DNA of 64,000 nucleotides. It comes from Nocardia brasiliensis ATCC 700358 (GTDB taxonomy: Bacteria > Actinomycetota > Actinomycetes > Mycobacteriales > Mycobacteriaceae). Positions 41,654 through 49,407 of this stretch are shown piece after piece. Every line of letters begins with the position of its first letter. Within the stretch, counting starts at the first letter, position 1. The position numbers and the translations under genes were made by a program. The notes below the pieces were generated by a model. The model worked only from the letters and a program-made list of their open reading frames with translations. It made no database searches and was not told the origin of the DNA. The DNA lies in the NCBI RefSeq assembly GCF_000250675.2, contig NC_018681.1:6510001-6574000 (forward strand), written 5' to 3'.

Positions 41654-43365
41654 CGTGACGCCTCCCGCACCAGTGCGCCGGTGCTCGCCTTACGTTCCCT
41701 GGCTATTTCCTGTACCGCTCCGAGGCCGTTGACCGACGGTTTCGCCCAGTACGCCGAGCGCGAGGCCATCATCATCAGCGGCGCGGTGACCAGGTACAGC
41801 ACGATCACGTCGAGGACGGTGGTGATGCCGAGGGTGAACGCGAAGCCCTTCACCTGTCCGGCCGCGAGGATGTAGAGCACGGCGGAGGCGATGAGGCTCA
41901 CCGTCTTACCGGAGAGGTTGGTGCGCTGGGCGCGGGCCCAGCCGCGCGGCACGGCCGAACGGAAGCTGCGGCCCTCGCGCATCTCGTCCTTGATGCGTTC
42001 GAAGAACACCACGAACGAGTCGGCGGTCAGGCCGATACCGATGATCAGACCGGCGATACCGGCGAGGTCCAGGGTGAAGTTGATCCACCGGCCCAGCAGG
42101 ATGATCAGGCCGTACACCGCGACGCCGGAGGCGAGCAGCGAGAACCCGGCGAGGAAGCCGAGCATCCGGTAGTAGAGCAGGCAGTACACGAGCACCACCG
42201 CCAGGCCGATCGCGCCCGCGAGCAGGCCGGCCCGCAGCGACGAGAGGCCGAGCGTCGCCGACACGGTCTCGGCTTCGGAGGTCTCGAACGACAGCGGCAG
42301 CGAGCCGTACTTCAGGGTGTTCGCCAGTTCCTTGGCCGAGGCCGCGGTGAAGCTACCGCTGATCTCGCTGGTGCCGTCGGTCTGCACGCCCTGCACGGTC
42401 GGGGCGGTGATGACCTTCGTGTCGAGGGTGATCGCGACCTGCTTGTACAGCATGTCCTTGGTGAGCTGGGCCCACTGCTCGGCGCCGGTCGACTTGAACT
42501 TCAGCTGCACCACGTTCATCGCGCGCCGCGAGTCGAAAGCCGAAGTGGCGTCGGAGATTTCCTGGCCGTCGAGCCTGCTCTTGTCCAACAGGTAGACGTT
42601 GCCGTCCGAACCACAGGTCACCAGCGGCAGATTCGGGTCGTCGTTGCCCGCAAGCGGATCCGGCTTGCCGCAGTCGATGGCGGCCATCGCGGCCTGCTGC
42701 ACGGTGGGATCGGTGCTCTGCCTGGTCGCCTTAGCCTGCTGGATGTCCTTCTGCGTCTGCTCGCGCGAGGTGAGCGACGGGTCCGGCGCGGGGTTCGGCG
42801 TGGTGGGCGCCTGGGCCGGGAACACGCGGTTCTGCGGGGCGGGCGCCTGCGGCTCCTCCGCGGGCGGCGCGGGCTCGGCCGGCGGCGGCACCGCACCCGG
42901 CTCACCGGCCGGCGGCGGCACGGCACCCGGTTCGGCGCCGGGCACCGGCGGGATCGCACCCGGCGGCAGCTGCGGCGTGCCGGCCTGCGCGCGGCCCGCC
43001 TGCAGCACCGGACGGATGAGCAGCTTGGCCGTGGTCGCCATCGTGCGCGCCTGCGCGCCGTCGTCACCCGGCACGGTGATCACCAGGTTGTCTCCGTCGA
43101 TGACGACTTCGGAACCCAGCACACCGAGACCGTTGACCCGGTTCTCGATGATGGTCTGTGCCTTACGCAGACTGTCCTGGCTCGGCTTGTTGCCGTCCGG
43201 CGTTCGCGCGGTCAGCGTGACCCGGGTACCGCCCTGGAGGTCGATGCCGAGCTTCGGTTGCGGGGAGTCACCGGTGAAGAACACCAGCGCATAGATCACG
43301 GCCAGCAGCGCGGCGTAGACGCCGAGCAGCCGGAGCGGATGCGCCGATCCCTGGGAAGGTGGCAC
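41650..43365 (-). CDS. secD: protein translocase subunit SecD
   Basis: This 571-residue subunit of the SecDF-YajC accessory complex has a first helix at 12-30, motif GIDLQGGTRVTL, a large periplasmic P1 domain, and five further helices including IGIGLTADSFVVFFERIKDE and GRSFRSAVPRGWARA. A Pro/Ala/Glu-rich insert lies between residues about 140 and 195 (GAIPPVPGAEPGAVPPPAGE and following), as in other mycolata SecD proteins. It is followed by secF with a 4-base overlap. Confidence 0.95.
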   Translation of the reverse strand: MPPSQGSAHPLRLLGVYAALLAVIYALVFFTGDSPQPKLGIDLQGGTRVTLTARTPDGNKPSQDSLRKAQTIIENRVNGLGVLGSEVVIDGDNLVITVPGDDGAQARTMATTAKLLIRPVLQAGRAQAGTPQLPPGAIPPVPGAEPGAVPPPAGEPGAVPPPAEPAPPAEEPQAPAPQNRVFPAQAPTTPNPAPDPSLTSREQTQKDIQQAKATRQSTDPTVQQAAMAAIDCGKPDPLAGNDDPNLPLVTCGSDGNVYLLDKSRLDGQEISDATSAFDSRRAMNVVQLKFKSTGAEQWAQLTKDMLYKQVAITLDTKVITAPTVQGVQTDGTSEISGSFTAASAKELANTLKYGSLPLSFETSEAETVSATLGLSSLRAGLLAGAIGLAVVLVYCLLYYRMLGFLAGFSLLASGVAVYGLIILLGRWINFTLDLAGIAGLIIGIGLTADSFVVFFERIKDEMREGRSFRSAVPRGWARAQRTNLSGKTVSLIASAVLYILAAGQVKGFAFTLGITTVLDVIVLYLVTAPLMMMASRSAYWAKPSVNGLGAVQEIARERKASTGALVREASR

Positions 43366-43464
43366 AGTACGTCATCTCCTAGGCGGGAAGTCGAGAGTGG
43401 AACAGGTGGGCACACCGGTGCCGCCGGGCACCACCGTAGCGGTGCCCGGCGCGCGAGCCGACGA

Positions 43465-43815
43465 TCAATCCTTGGTCAGCCGGGTTTCGGTCTGCTCGGC
43501 GGATTCCTCGATGGCCTCGGCCGCAGGCGCGTCGACCGGGCTCTCGTCGGTGCTCGTCGCGTCGTCGGTGCGTACCTCGCGGATGGCCGCGCGCAGCCAG
43601 GTGGTCACGACCTCCTCGGCGATCTCGAGATCGACCGTGGCGTCGTCGAGATCGACGACGGTGCCGTACAGCCCCGACGTGGTGATGACCTGGTCGCCGA
43701 CCTTGAGGCTGTCCTGCATCTCCGTGACCTTGGCGGCTTCCCGCTTCTGACGGCGGACACCGAGGAACATCGGCACGAGCAGGGCTACCAGCAGCAGCGG
43801 AAACAGAAGTTCCAT
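43465..43815 (-). CDS. yajC: YajC preprotein translocase subunit
   Basis: This 116-residue protein has a single N-terminal helix (LLFPLLLVALLVPMFLGV), then RRQKREAAKVTEMQDSLKVGDQVITTSGLYGTVVDLDD, the YajC core, and an acidic tail. It belongs to the SecD-SecF-YajC complex and lies 99 bases upstream of secD on the same strand. Confidence 0.93.
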   Translation of the reverse strand: MELLFPLLLVALLVPMFLGVRRQKREAAKVTEMQDSLKVGDQVITTSGLYGTVVDLDDATVDLEIAEEVVTTWLRAAIREVRTDDATSTDESPVDAPAAEAIEESAEQTETRLTKD

Positions 43816-43957
43816 CGTCGAAGTCAGTCCCTAGTCTTGTGGGTGGGATGGGTAAGTACCCACAGTCTGCCAGTTCGTGTCGCCGCCGCCACACCGGCAC
43901 ACCCGCTGGGGAGCGGCGACATCGGTCTGGGGACCGCGGAACTCGTGGCGAACGGTG

Positions 43958-43992
43958 GCGGGCCCCGCCGGACGAGGTCCGGCGGGGCCCGC
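43958..43992 (-). terminator. strong hairpin terminator after the monooxygenase gene
   Basis: A 16-bp perfect stem (GCGGGCCCCGCCGGAC, 3-base loop GAG, then its complement) ends 14 bases downstream of the minus-strand monooxygenase stop and separates it from yajC. Confidence 0.7.
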
Positions 43993-44006
43993 GTCGTCGA
44001 CCCGTT

Positions 44007-45497
44007 TCAGGCGCTCTTGCCGTAGACGTAGTCGTCGAGCGGGAAGCTGACGGCCTCCCGGTGCGCGTTGAGGGTGCTGGTGGGGCGCAGCAAGGCCGCT
44101 TCACCGTGCTGGTTGAAGTAGTAACTGCGCGCGGTGGAGCAGTCCCCGCCATAGAACACCGAGGAGCCGAGCTTGTCGGTGACCCGGTCCAGGAAGCCCG
44201 CGTTGGCCCGCTCGGTCACCTCGAAGGTCTGCTCGCCGCGGCGGCGCAGCTCGCCGAAGAGCCTGCCCATGTGCTTCATCTGCGCCTCGATGGTGGTGAA
44301 GTACGAGAGGCCGCTGTAGGAGTACGGGCTGTTGAGGCTGAGGAAGTTCGGGAACTTCGGCACGGTGATGCCCTCGTAGGCCTGGAAGCGGTTGTCCCGC
44401 CAGAACTTTCCGAGGTTGACGCCGTCGCGGCCGATGATCTCGATGGCCGGGAAGTTCACGTCCCACAGGTTGAAGCCGGTCGCCAGGATCAGCGTGTCGA
44501 TCTCGGTCTTGTGCCCGTCGGCGGTGACGATGCCGTCCGGCTCGATTCGCTCGATCGAGTTGGTCTCCAAGCGCACGTTCGGCTGGTTGAACGCGCGGAA
44601 GTAGCTGTTGGAGAAGGTGGGGCGCTTGCAGCCGAAGTCGTAGTGCGGGGTGAGCTGCTTGCGGGTTTCCTTGTCCCGCACCGAAGCCCGCAGGTGTGCC
44701 TTGGCGAGCACGCCCGCGCCCTTGTTCAGCAGCTTGGCCTGCTTGTAGTGCAGCACGCCGACCACCATGAGCGCCTCGAGCAGGCTGGTGTTGAACAGCC
44801 GCGCCGCCTTCTGGGTGGCGGGCACCTTCTCGAAGAGCTTCTGCACCGGGCCCGGAATCGCGGCGTCGATCTTCGGCACCACCCAGATCGGCGTGCGCTG
44901 GAAGACCGTGAGCGCCTGCGCTTTCTTGGCCACCTCGGGCACCAGCTGCACGGCGGTCGCGCCGGTGCCGATGATCGCGGCCTTGCGGCCGGTGAGGTCG
45001 AAATCGTCCTCCCACGCGGTGGTGTGGATGATCTTCCCGGCGAAGGAGTCGATGCCGGGGAACGGCGGGGTGTACGGCTGGGAGAGGAAGCCGGTCGCGG
45101 TGAGCAGATAACGGCCCGTGAGGGTTTCGCCACCGGCGATGGACACCACCCACTGCTGGTGCTCTTCGTCCCAGCGGGCGCCGTCGACCACGGTGCCGAA
45201 GCGCATACGCCGGCGCAGGCCGTACTTCTCGGCGATGTGACCCGCGTACTTCTTCAGCTCGGCGCCCGGCGCGAACAGCCGCGTCCAGTACGGGTTCGGT
45301 TCGAACGAGTACGAGTAGGTGACCGACGCGATGTCGACCGCGAGCCCCGGGTAGTGGTTCACATGCCAGGTCCCGCCGAGATCGTCCTCGCGTTCGAGGA
45401 TCACGTAATTGCTCAGGCCGAGCCGATCGAGCTCGATGCCCGCGCCCATGCCACCGAAACCCGCACCGACCACGACCGCGTCGTACTGAGGCGCCAC
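44007..45497 (-). CDS. flavin-dependent monooxygenase, Baeyer-Villiger type
   Basis: This 496-residue enzyme has an FAD Rossmann motif VVVGAGFGGMGAG at about 8-20, the BVMO fingerprint FAGKIIHTTAWEDD (F-x-G-x-x-x-H-x-x-x-W) near 155-168, a second nucleotide-binding motif AAIIGTGATAVQLVPEV for NADPH and a late LILATGFNLW. BVMOs insert oxygen next to carbonyls. GTG 45497 has GGAGG six bases upstream. It is divergent from a TetR gene, with a clean palindromic operator between them, so it is likely substrate-induced. Confidence 0.85.
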   Translation of the reverse strand: MAPQYDAVVVGAGFGGMGAGIELDRLGLSNYVILEREDDLGGTWHVNHYPGLAVDIASVTYSYSFEPNPYWTRLFAPGAELKKYAGHIAEKYGLRRRMRFGTVVDGARWDEEHQQWVVSIAGGETLTGRYLLTATGFLSQPYTPPFPGIDSFAGKIIHTTAWEDDFDLTGRKAAIIGTGATAVQLVPEVAKKAQALTVFQRTPIWVVPKIDAAIPGPVQKLFEKVPATQKAARLFNTSLLEALMVVGVLHYKQAKLLNKGAGVLAKAHLRASVRDKETRKQLTPHYDFGCKRPTFSNSYFRAFNQPNVRLETNSIERIEPDGIVTADGHKTEIDTLILATGFNLWDVNFPAIEIIGRDGVNLGKFWRDNRFQAYEGITVPKFPNFLSLNSPYSYSGLSYFTTIEAQMKHMGRLFGELRRRGEQTFEVTERANAGFLDRVTDKLGSSVFYGGDCSTARSYYFNQHGEAALLRPTSTLNAHREAVSFPLDDYVYGKSA

Positions 45498-45528
45498 TCC
45501 GAACCTCCAGATTTGTGAACCGCTTCTC

Positions 45529-45550
45529 ACGGAATGACACATCATTCCGT
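45529..45550. promoter_or_regulatory. palindromic operator between the monooxygenase and tetR genes
   Basis: ACGGAATGA-N4-TCATTCCGT is a perfect 9-bp-arm inverted repeat centred in the divergent promoter, the size and symmetry typical of TetR-family dimer sites. A TATCAT hexamer at 45563-45568 lies only 7 bases before GTG 45576, suggesting a leaderless regulator transcript. Confidence 0.7.
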
Positions 45551-45575
45551 TTGTGACGACTGTATCATCGGCGTG

Positions 45576-46199
45576 GTGACGAAGCCATTGACGCGTGCTG
45601 AACGCCGTAAAGCCGAGCTGCGGCAGGACATCATCGACACCGCATTCGTCTGCTTCTCCGAGAAGGGCTATCACGCCACGGGCATCGCCGATATCGCCGG
45701 CCAGCTCGGCATCGGGCACGGCACCTTCTACCGCTACTTCAGCAACAAGCGCGACATCATCGACCACGTCATCGACGACCTCTCGGCGAAGATCATCGAC
45801 ACGCTCGGCACCGACAACGCGCCGGACGCCGCGACCACGCTCGACGAATACCGCGCGCAGACCGACCGGATCGGCCAGGCGCTGACGCACATCCTGATGG
45901 GCGACCGCCGGGTGGCCCAGCTGCTGCTCGTACACGCCCCCGGCATCGATGACGAACTCACCGCCCGCCTCTACGGCCTGCTCGACATGGCCGACGCGCT
46001 GACCGCCGGCTACCTCGAGCACGGCGTCGAACTCGGTTATCTGCGAGCGGATCTGGACACCGTCAACACGGCCCGCGCCGTCACCGGCATGCTGCTCGCC
46101 GGCATCGTGCACGGCCTGCGCGATACCGACGAAGCCACGCTGCGCGGATTGAACGAAGCGATCCGGCGGCTGCTGATCGATGGGGTCCGCAAAGATTGA
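45576..46199 (+). CDS. TetR-family regulator
   Basis: This 207-residue regulator has its DNA-binding domain at residues about 10-58 (LRQDIIDTAFVCFSEKGYHATGIADIAGQLGIGHGTFYRYFSNKRDIIDHVI). GTG 45573 and 45576 are both possible starts; upstream extension would run through the palindromic operator. It probably represses the divergent monooxygenase and itself, and responds to the monooxygenase substrate. Confidence 0.88.
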   Translation: MTKPLTRAERRKAELRQDIIDTAFVCFSEKGYHATGIADIAGQLGIGHGTFYRYFSNKRDIIDHVIDDLSAKIIDTLGTDNAPDAATTLDEYRAQTDRIGQALTHILMGDRRVAQLLLVHAPGIDDELTARLYGLLDMADALTAGYLEHGVELGYLRADLDTVNTARAVTGMLLAGIVHGLRDTDEATLRGLNEAIRRLLIDGVRKD

Positions 46200-46347
46200 G
46201 CACACGACAAGCCCCCTGACGCGCTCCCCCACGTTATGGTGAGGACAAAGTTCCGTCGCGTCGCCCAGGGGGCCGCTCGTGGTCACAAGAGACCAGGGAG
46301 TACGAAAACCGCACATTCCGTCGGCCGGGCGCATCGAGCCTGACAGA

Positions 46348-46944
46348 ATGTCGCCCGTGACCCCCGAGGATGTGAGCCGGATCAGTTTCGCGACACCACC
46401 ATTCGGCCAGCGTGGCTACCACGCCGACGAGGTGGACGCCTTCCTCGATCTGGTGGCCGCGACCATGGCGGGCCGCGGCGCGCTGGCCGCCGACGATCTG
46501 CGCCACGTCACATTCGACGCACCACGCCCCGGCGGGCGCGGCTATCGCGCGGATCAGGTCGACGAATACCTGGACCAGGTGCGCGTCGAACTGGAAATGC
46601 GCCAGCGCGGAGTGCGCCCGGCGCCCTCGGGCAACGGACCGGCGATGCTCACGCCGGATGATGTGCAGCGCATGCGTTTCACGCAAGCACCGGTCGGGCG
46701 GCGCGGGTACAACGAAGAAGAGGTCGACGCGTTCCTCGATCTGGTCGCCGCGACGCTCGCCCACGGCGGGCCGGGCAGCCTGACCGTCGCGGACGTACGC
46801 GCGGTGCGGTTCACCGAAGCGCGCCTGGGCACCCGCGGCTATCAGCGCGACGAGGTGGACGCCTTCGCCGACCTGGTGGTCACCGCCCTCGAGCACGCCG
46901 AGCACCAGCATCACCGCTGGACCTTGCACCGCGACGCCGACTAG
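46348..46944 (+). CDS. protein of four tandem DivIVA N-terminal modules
   Basis: This 198-residue protein is made almost entirely of four repeats of about 45 residues, each with the DivIVA membrane-binding pattern: F-x-x-x-P-x-G-x-RGYHADEVDAFLD, then RGYRADQVDEYLD, RGYNEEEVDAFLD and RGYQRDEVDAFAD. In DivIVA/Wag31 this module occurs once, followed by a coiled coil; here no long coiled coil follows. ATG 46348 gives MSPVTPEDVSRI, matching the usual DivIVA N-terminus; a GTG at 46279 with AGGGGG upstream is the alternative. It may bind curved or polar membrane multivalently; the function is unknown. Confidence 0.75.
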   Translation: MSPVTPEDVSRISFATPPFGQRGYHADEVDAFLDLVAATMAGRGALAADDLRHVTFDAPRPGGRGYRADQVDEYLDQVRVELEMRQRGVRPAPSGNGPAMLTPDDVQRMRFTQAPVGRRGYNEEEVDAFLDLVAATLAHGGPGSLTVADVRAVRFTEARLGTRGYQRDEVDAFADLVVTALEHAEHQHHRWTLHRDAD

Positions 46945-48137
46945 TCCGAATCCGACTTCCCGCGTACCCGGCTCGGTGCCGGACGGTGCTCGGCCGAACC
47001 CTGCTCGATGTCCTCGTAGCCCTCCTTGCGCAGCCCCGACCGGTAGGCGCGGTCGATGACGAACCGCACCAGCCGATCGATGCCCGGCACCGCGCCGAGG
47101 ATCTTCAGCAAGAAACCGGGCGGACCACCGGCGGCGGTCGTCGAATTGGCCGCGAGATGCCTGCCGCCCACTCCCATCAGATCCGGGACCGAACCGCGCT
47201 CGATGAACGTCGCCGAATCCCACAATCGCGAGCGCGTCACGGCGTCGCTGCCGAGCACCTCGGCGTCCTCGACCTCGATGAGCAGCGCCGCATGCGGGGC
47301 GGTCCCGCGCAGGGCCAGCATGTCCAGCAGTGCGCTGTCGTCGGTGATCGCGCCGCGGCCGCGCACATGCAGGACATCGGTGCGCCCCGGGACGAGTGCC
47401 GCGAACGAAAGTCGCTCGTCCTGGATCAGGTTGTGCAAGGAGTCGGTCCGCTTGTTGCCCCGGCGATCCGGGATGATCAGCGTGCGGTCGTCCAGGATCC
47501 GGGCCACCGTCTGCCGGTCCCCGCGCGGGCTGGTATCGCTGCCGCCGACGGTATCCCAGGTGGACAACGCGAGAAACGGTGCGGCGGCGAGGAATTCCGC
47601 GACACCGGGCCGGGCCAGCGCGCCCGCGCCCGTGACTTCGGCGGCCGGCTCGGCCGGAATCGGCGTGCGCCACAGGCGCGACCGAAGGATGGCCTGCGCG
47701 CAGTGCACGAACGCCTGCTCGACGTCGACGATCGTCTGCGCACCCTTGCGTCCGGCCGCAATCCCGTTGACGCGCAGTAACTCTCCGACTCCAGGCAAGA
47801 GAAAGAACAACGAGACCGGGCCGCGCGGGTCGCCGGGCTCGCTCAGCGCGAACGAGATCCGAGTCGCCGAGCGCACCCGCGCGAATCCCGGTGCACCACC
47901 GACGAAAGTCGTATGGCTGACGCCGTCGGCGTCCCGGTAGCCGAAGGCCGCGATAGGGCAGTGCGCGAGCACCGCCCGGCAGCCCTCGTCCAGTGCGCTG
48001 ACCTGCTTCAGCATGATCATCGGCGCAGGGTGGCCGATGATCGACTCGAGTTCCTGGGCGGTCGTGAGCCGATGGCGCACCCGGCCATTGCCGTCGGTGA
48101 CTCCCACTGCGGGGACGGACTCGTTGTCGCAGGTCAT
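46941..48137 (-). CDS. tandem pyridoxamine-5'-phosphate-oxidase-like protein
   Basis: This 398-residue protein is built of two PNPOx-like split-barrel halves. The first has GHPAPMIMLKQVSALDEGCRAVLAHCPIAAFGY, and the second (from about residue 190) has FLAAAPFLALSTWDTVGGSDTSPRGD and LIIPDRRGNKRTDSLHNLIQDERLSF, the typical FMN- or F420-binding region. Members oxidise PNP or act as flavin/F420 enzymes. It overlaps the DivIVA-repeat gene tail-to-tail by 4 bases. CACAAT lies seven bases before the ATG, so a leaderless transcript is possible. Confidence 0.75.
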   Translation of the reverse strand: MTCDNESVPAVGVTDGNGRVRHRLTTAQELESIIGHPAPMIMLKQVSALDEGCRAVLAHCPIAAFGYRDADGVSHTTFVGGAPGFARVRSATRISFALSEPGDPRGPVSLFFLLPGVGELLRVNGIAAGRKGAQTIVDVEQAFVHCAQAILRSRLWRTPIPAEPAAEVTGAGALARPGVAEFLAAAPFLALSTWDTVGGSDTSPRGDRQTVARILDDRTLIIPDRRGNKRTDSLHNLIQDERLSFAALVPGRTDVLHVRGRGAITDDSALLDMLALRGTAPHAALLIEVEDAEVLGSDAVTRSRLWDSATFIERGSVPDLMGVGGRHLAANSTTAAGGPPGFLLKILGAVPGIDRLVRFVIDRAYRSGLRKEGYEDIEQGSAEHRPAPSRVRGKSDSD

Positions 48138-48371
48138 GACCCTATTGTGAATAATTGCTCAGGTTTTCGGTACTCGCTTTTCCAGGGGCCGGGCGCCCGC
48201 GTCGGGTTGCCGACCGGACGCACGTCGTGGGCCTCGGCAGGTGCGCGGCGAGTTGGGTCCGCATGGCTACTGCTCACATTTCGCGAGCGCCGACATACTG
48301 CGGACGCTCATGATCGCCGCACCGAATAATTCGGTTGCGGGGTCACGGGGGCAGTCCATAACGTGACCCGC

Positions 48372-48434
48372 ATGCATTGCTATGCCGCCCCGTACTTCAT
48401 CCGTCTCCGCAGCGCTCGGGCTCTGGCCCGCTAG
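48372..48434 (+). CDS. leader peptide with Arg-Leu-Arg motif upstream of the erm-like gene
   Basis: ATG 48372 opens a 20-codon frame ending TAG, whose middle reads I-R-L-R-S. The arrest motif of the ErmD-type leader (MTHSMRLR...) is the same R-x-R sequence, the known +x+ drug-dependent stall signal. Upstream TTGCGG (48335-48340), an 18-base spacer and TAACGT (48359-48364) could be a promoter placing the start near the ATG. The match to known erm attenuators is good, but the stall itself is inferred. Confidence 0.55.
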   Translation: MHCYAAPYFIRLRSARALAR

Positions 48435-48481
48435 CGGACACGGAGAGAACTACTTCGGCGTCCGCGAGCGCGCCCAGGGCC

Positions 48482-48505
48482 CTTCGAGACTCATCCGACT
48501 CGAAG
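48482..48505 (+). promoter_or_regulatory. hairpin between the leader peptide and the erm-like start
   Basis: CTTCGAG-N10-CTCGAAG forms a perfect 7-bp stem 21 bases before the GTG of the erm-like gene, with AAGGGG following it. It is a candidate switching hairpin for translational attenuation. Confidence 0.5.
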
Positions 48506-48525
48506 ACCCGAAAGGGGCAAGCGCT

Positions 48526-49344
48526 GTGGCGCAAGATTTTGCATACCGGAATTACTCGCATACCCAGGGCAAGGTCAAGAACGGCGGCGGCGGTCGCCCG
48601 TCGAAAGACCGTGCCAGGCAGGCACATTCCCAGAATTCACTGGTGAGCCAGGAAGCCGTGGAGTCCCTCCTGGCGGTGGCCGACCCGAGCGGAGCAGTGC
48701 TCGAACCCTACCCAGGAGACGGACTGCTCACCCAAGCGCTGGCTCGGCGCGGTGCACAGGTCACCGCGTACGAACCGGATCCGCTGTCGGCCGCGAAACT
48801 CTCGGCCCGCACCCGCGCAGTCAGCGGAATACGTGTGATCCGAGCCGATTTCACCAAAGCCAAGCCGCTTCGTGAACCGTTCGCCGTCGTCGGAAGCCTT
48901 CCGCTCGCGGCAACCGCGCGAATCATCGACTGGTGCCTGGCCGCGCGCACGCTCACCTCGGCGACCCTGGTGGTCCCCCAGGAATACGCGCACGTCGGTC
49001 AGAACGGACACTGGGATCCCGTCACATCCACGAACTGGCCATGGTTCGACTGGCAACTACACGGCCCACTGGCCCGCACCGACTTCCGGCCCCCACGCAC
49101 CACCGACACCGCAATCCTGCACCTCCACCGCCGCACGAAACCCTTGGTACACGACCAAGATTCGTACACCACCCTGGTACATACAGGTTTCGCCAACGCA
49201 AATGTGCCACTACCCACCGCACTGCGCCCACGTTATCCAGACGTGGACGAAGCACTACACGTCACAGGCATCACCCCCGACACCCCCGCCGCTGCCGTGC
49301 ACCCTACGGACTGGGTGCGGCTACACAAGCACCTGAACACATAA
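48526..49344 (+). CDS. Erm-family 23S rRNA adenine methyltransferase-like protein
   Basis: This 272-residue protein aligns well with the Streptomyces/Saccharopolyspora ErmE/ErmS type: N-terminal basic arm, QNSLVSQEAV (usual QNFL), VLEPYPGDGLLTQALARRGAQVTAYEPDP (SAM site), FAVVGSLPLAATARIIDWCLAARTLTSATLVVPQEYA, WPWFDWQL and TDFRPPRTTDTAILHLHRR. Erm enzymes dimethylate A2058 and give macrolide-lincosamide-streptogramin B resistance. Two catalytic features differ: motif IV reads SLPL where G-A/N-I-P-Y is expected, so the aromatic Tyr is Leu. GTG 48526 has AAGGGG upstream. It is probably regulated by the upstream leader. Confidence 0.8.
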   Translation: MAQDFAYRNYSHTQGKVKNGGGGRPSKDRARQAHSQNSLVSQEAVESLLAVADPSGAVLEPYPGDGLLTQALARRGAQVTAYEPDPLSAAKLSARTRAVSGIRVIRADFTKAKPLREPFAVVGSLPLAATARIIDWCLAARTLTSATLVVPQEYAHVGQNGHWDPVTSTNWPWFDWQLHGPLARTDFRPPRTTDTAILHLHRRTKPLVHDQDSYTTLVHTGFANANVPLPTALRPRYPDVDEALHVTGITPDTPAAAVHPTDWVRLHKHLNT

Positions 49345-49350
49345 CCGATG

Positions 49351-49376
49351 GGCCGCTCTGCTCCGGTGGAGCGGCC
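49351..49376. terminator. bidirectional hairpin between erm-like and ruvB genes
   Basis: GGCCGCTC and GAGCGGCC form an 8-bp perfect stem with a 10-base loop between the convergent erm-like and ruvB stops. Confidence 0.5.
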
Positions 49377-49407
49377 TCGACGGGTGCGAGAAGTCTTGAG
49401 GCGGCGG

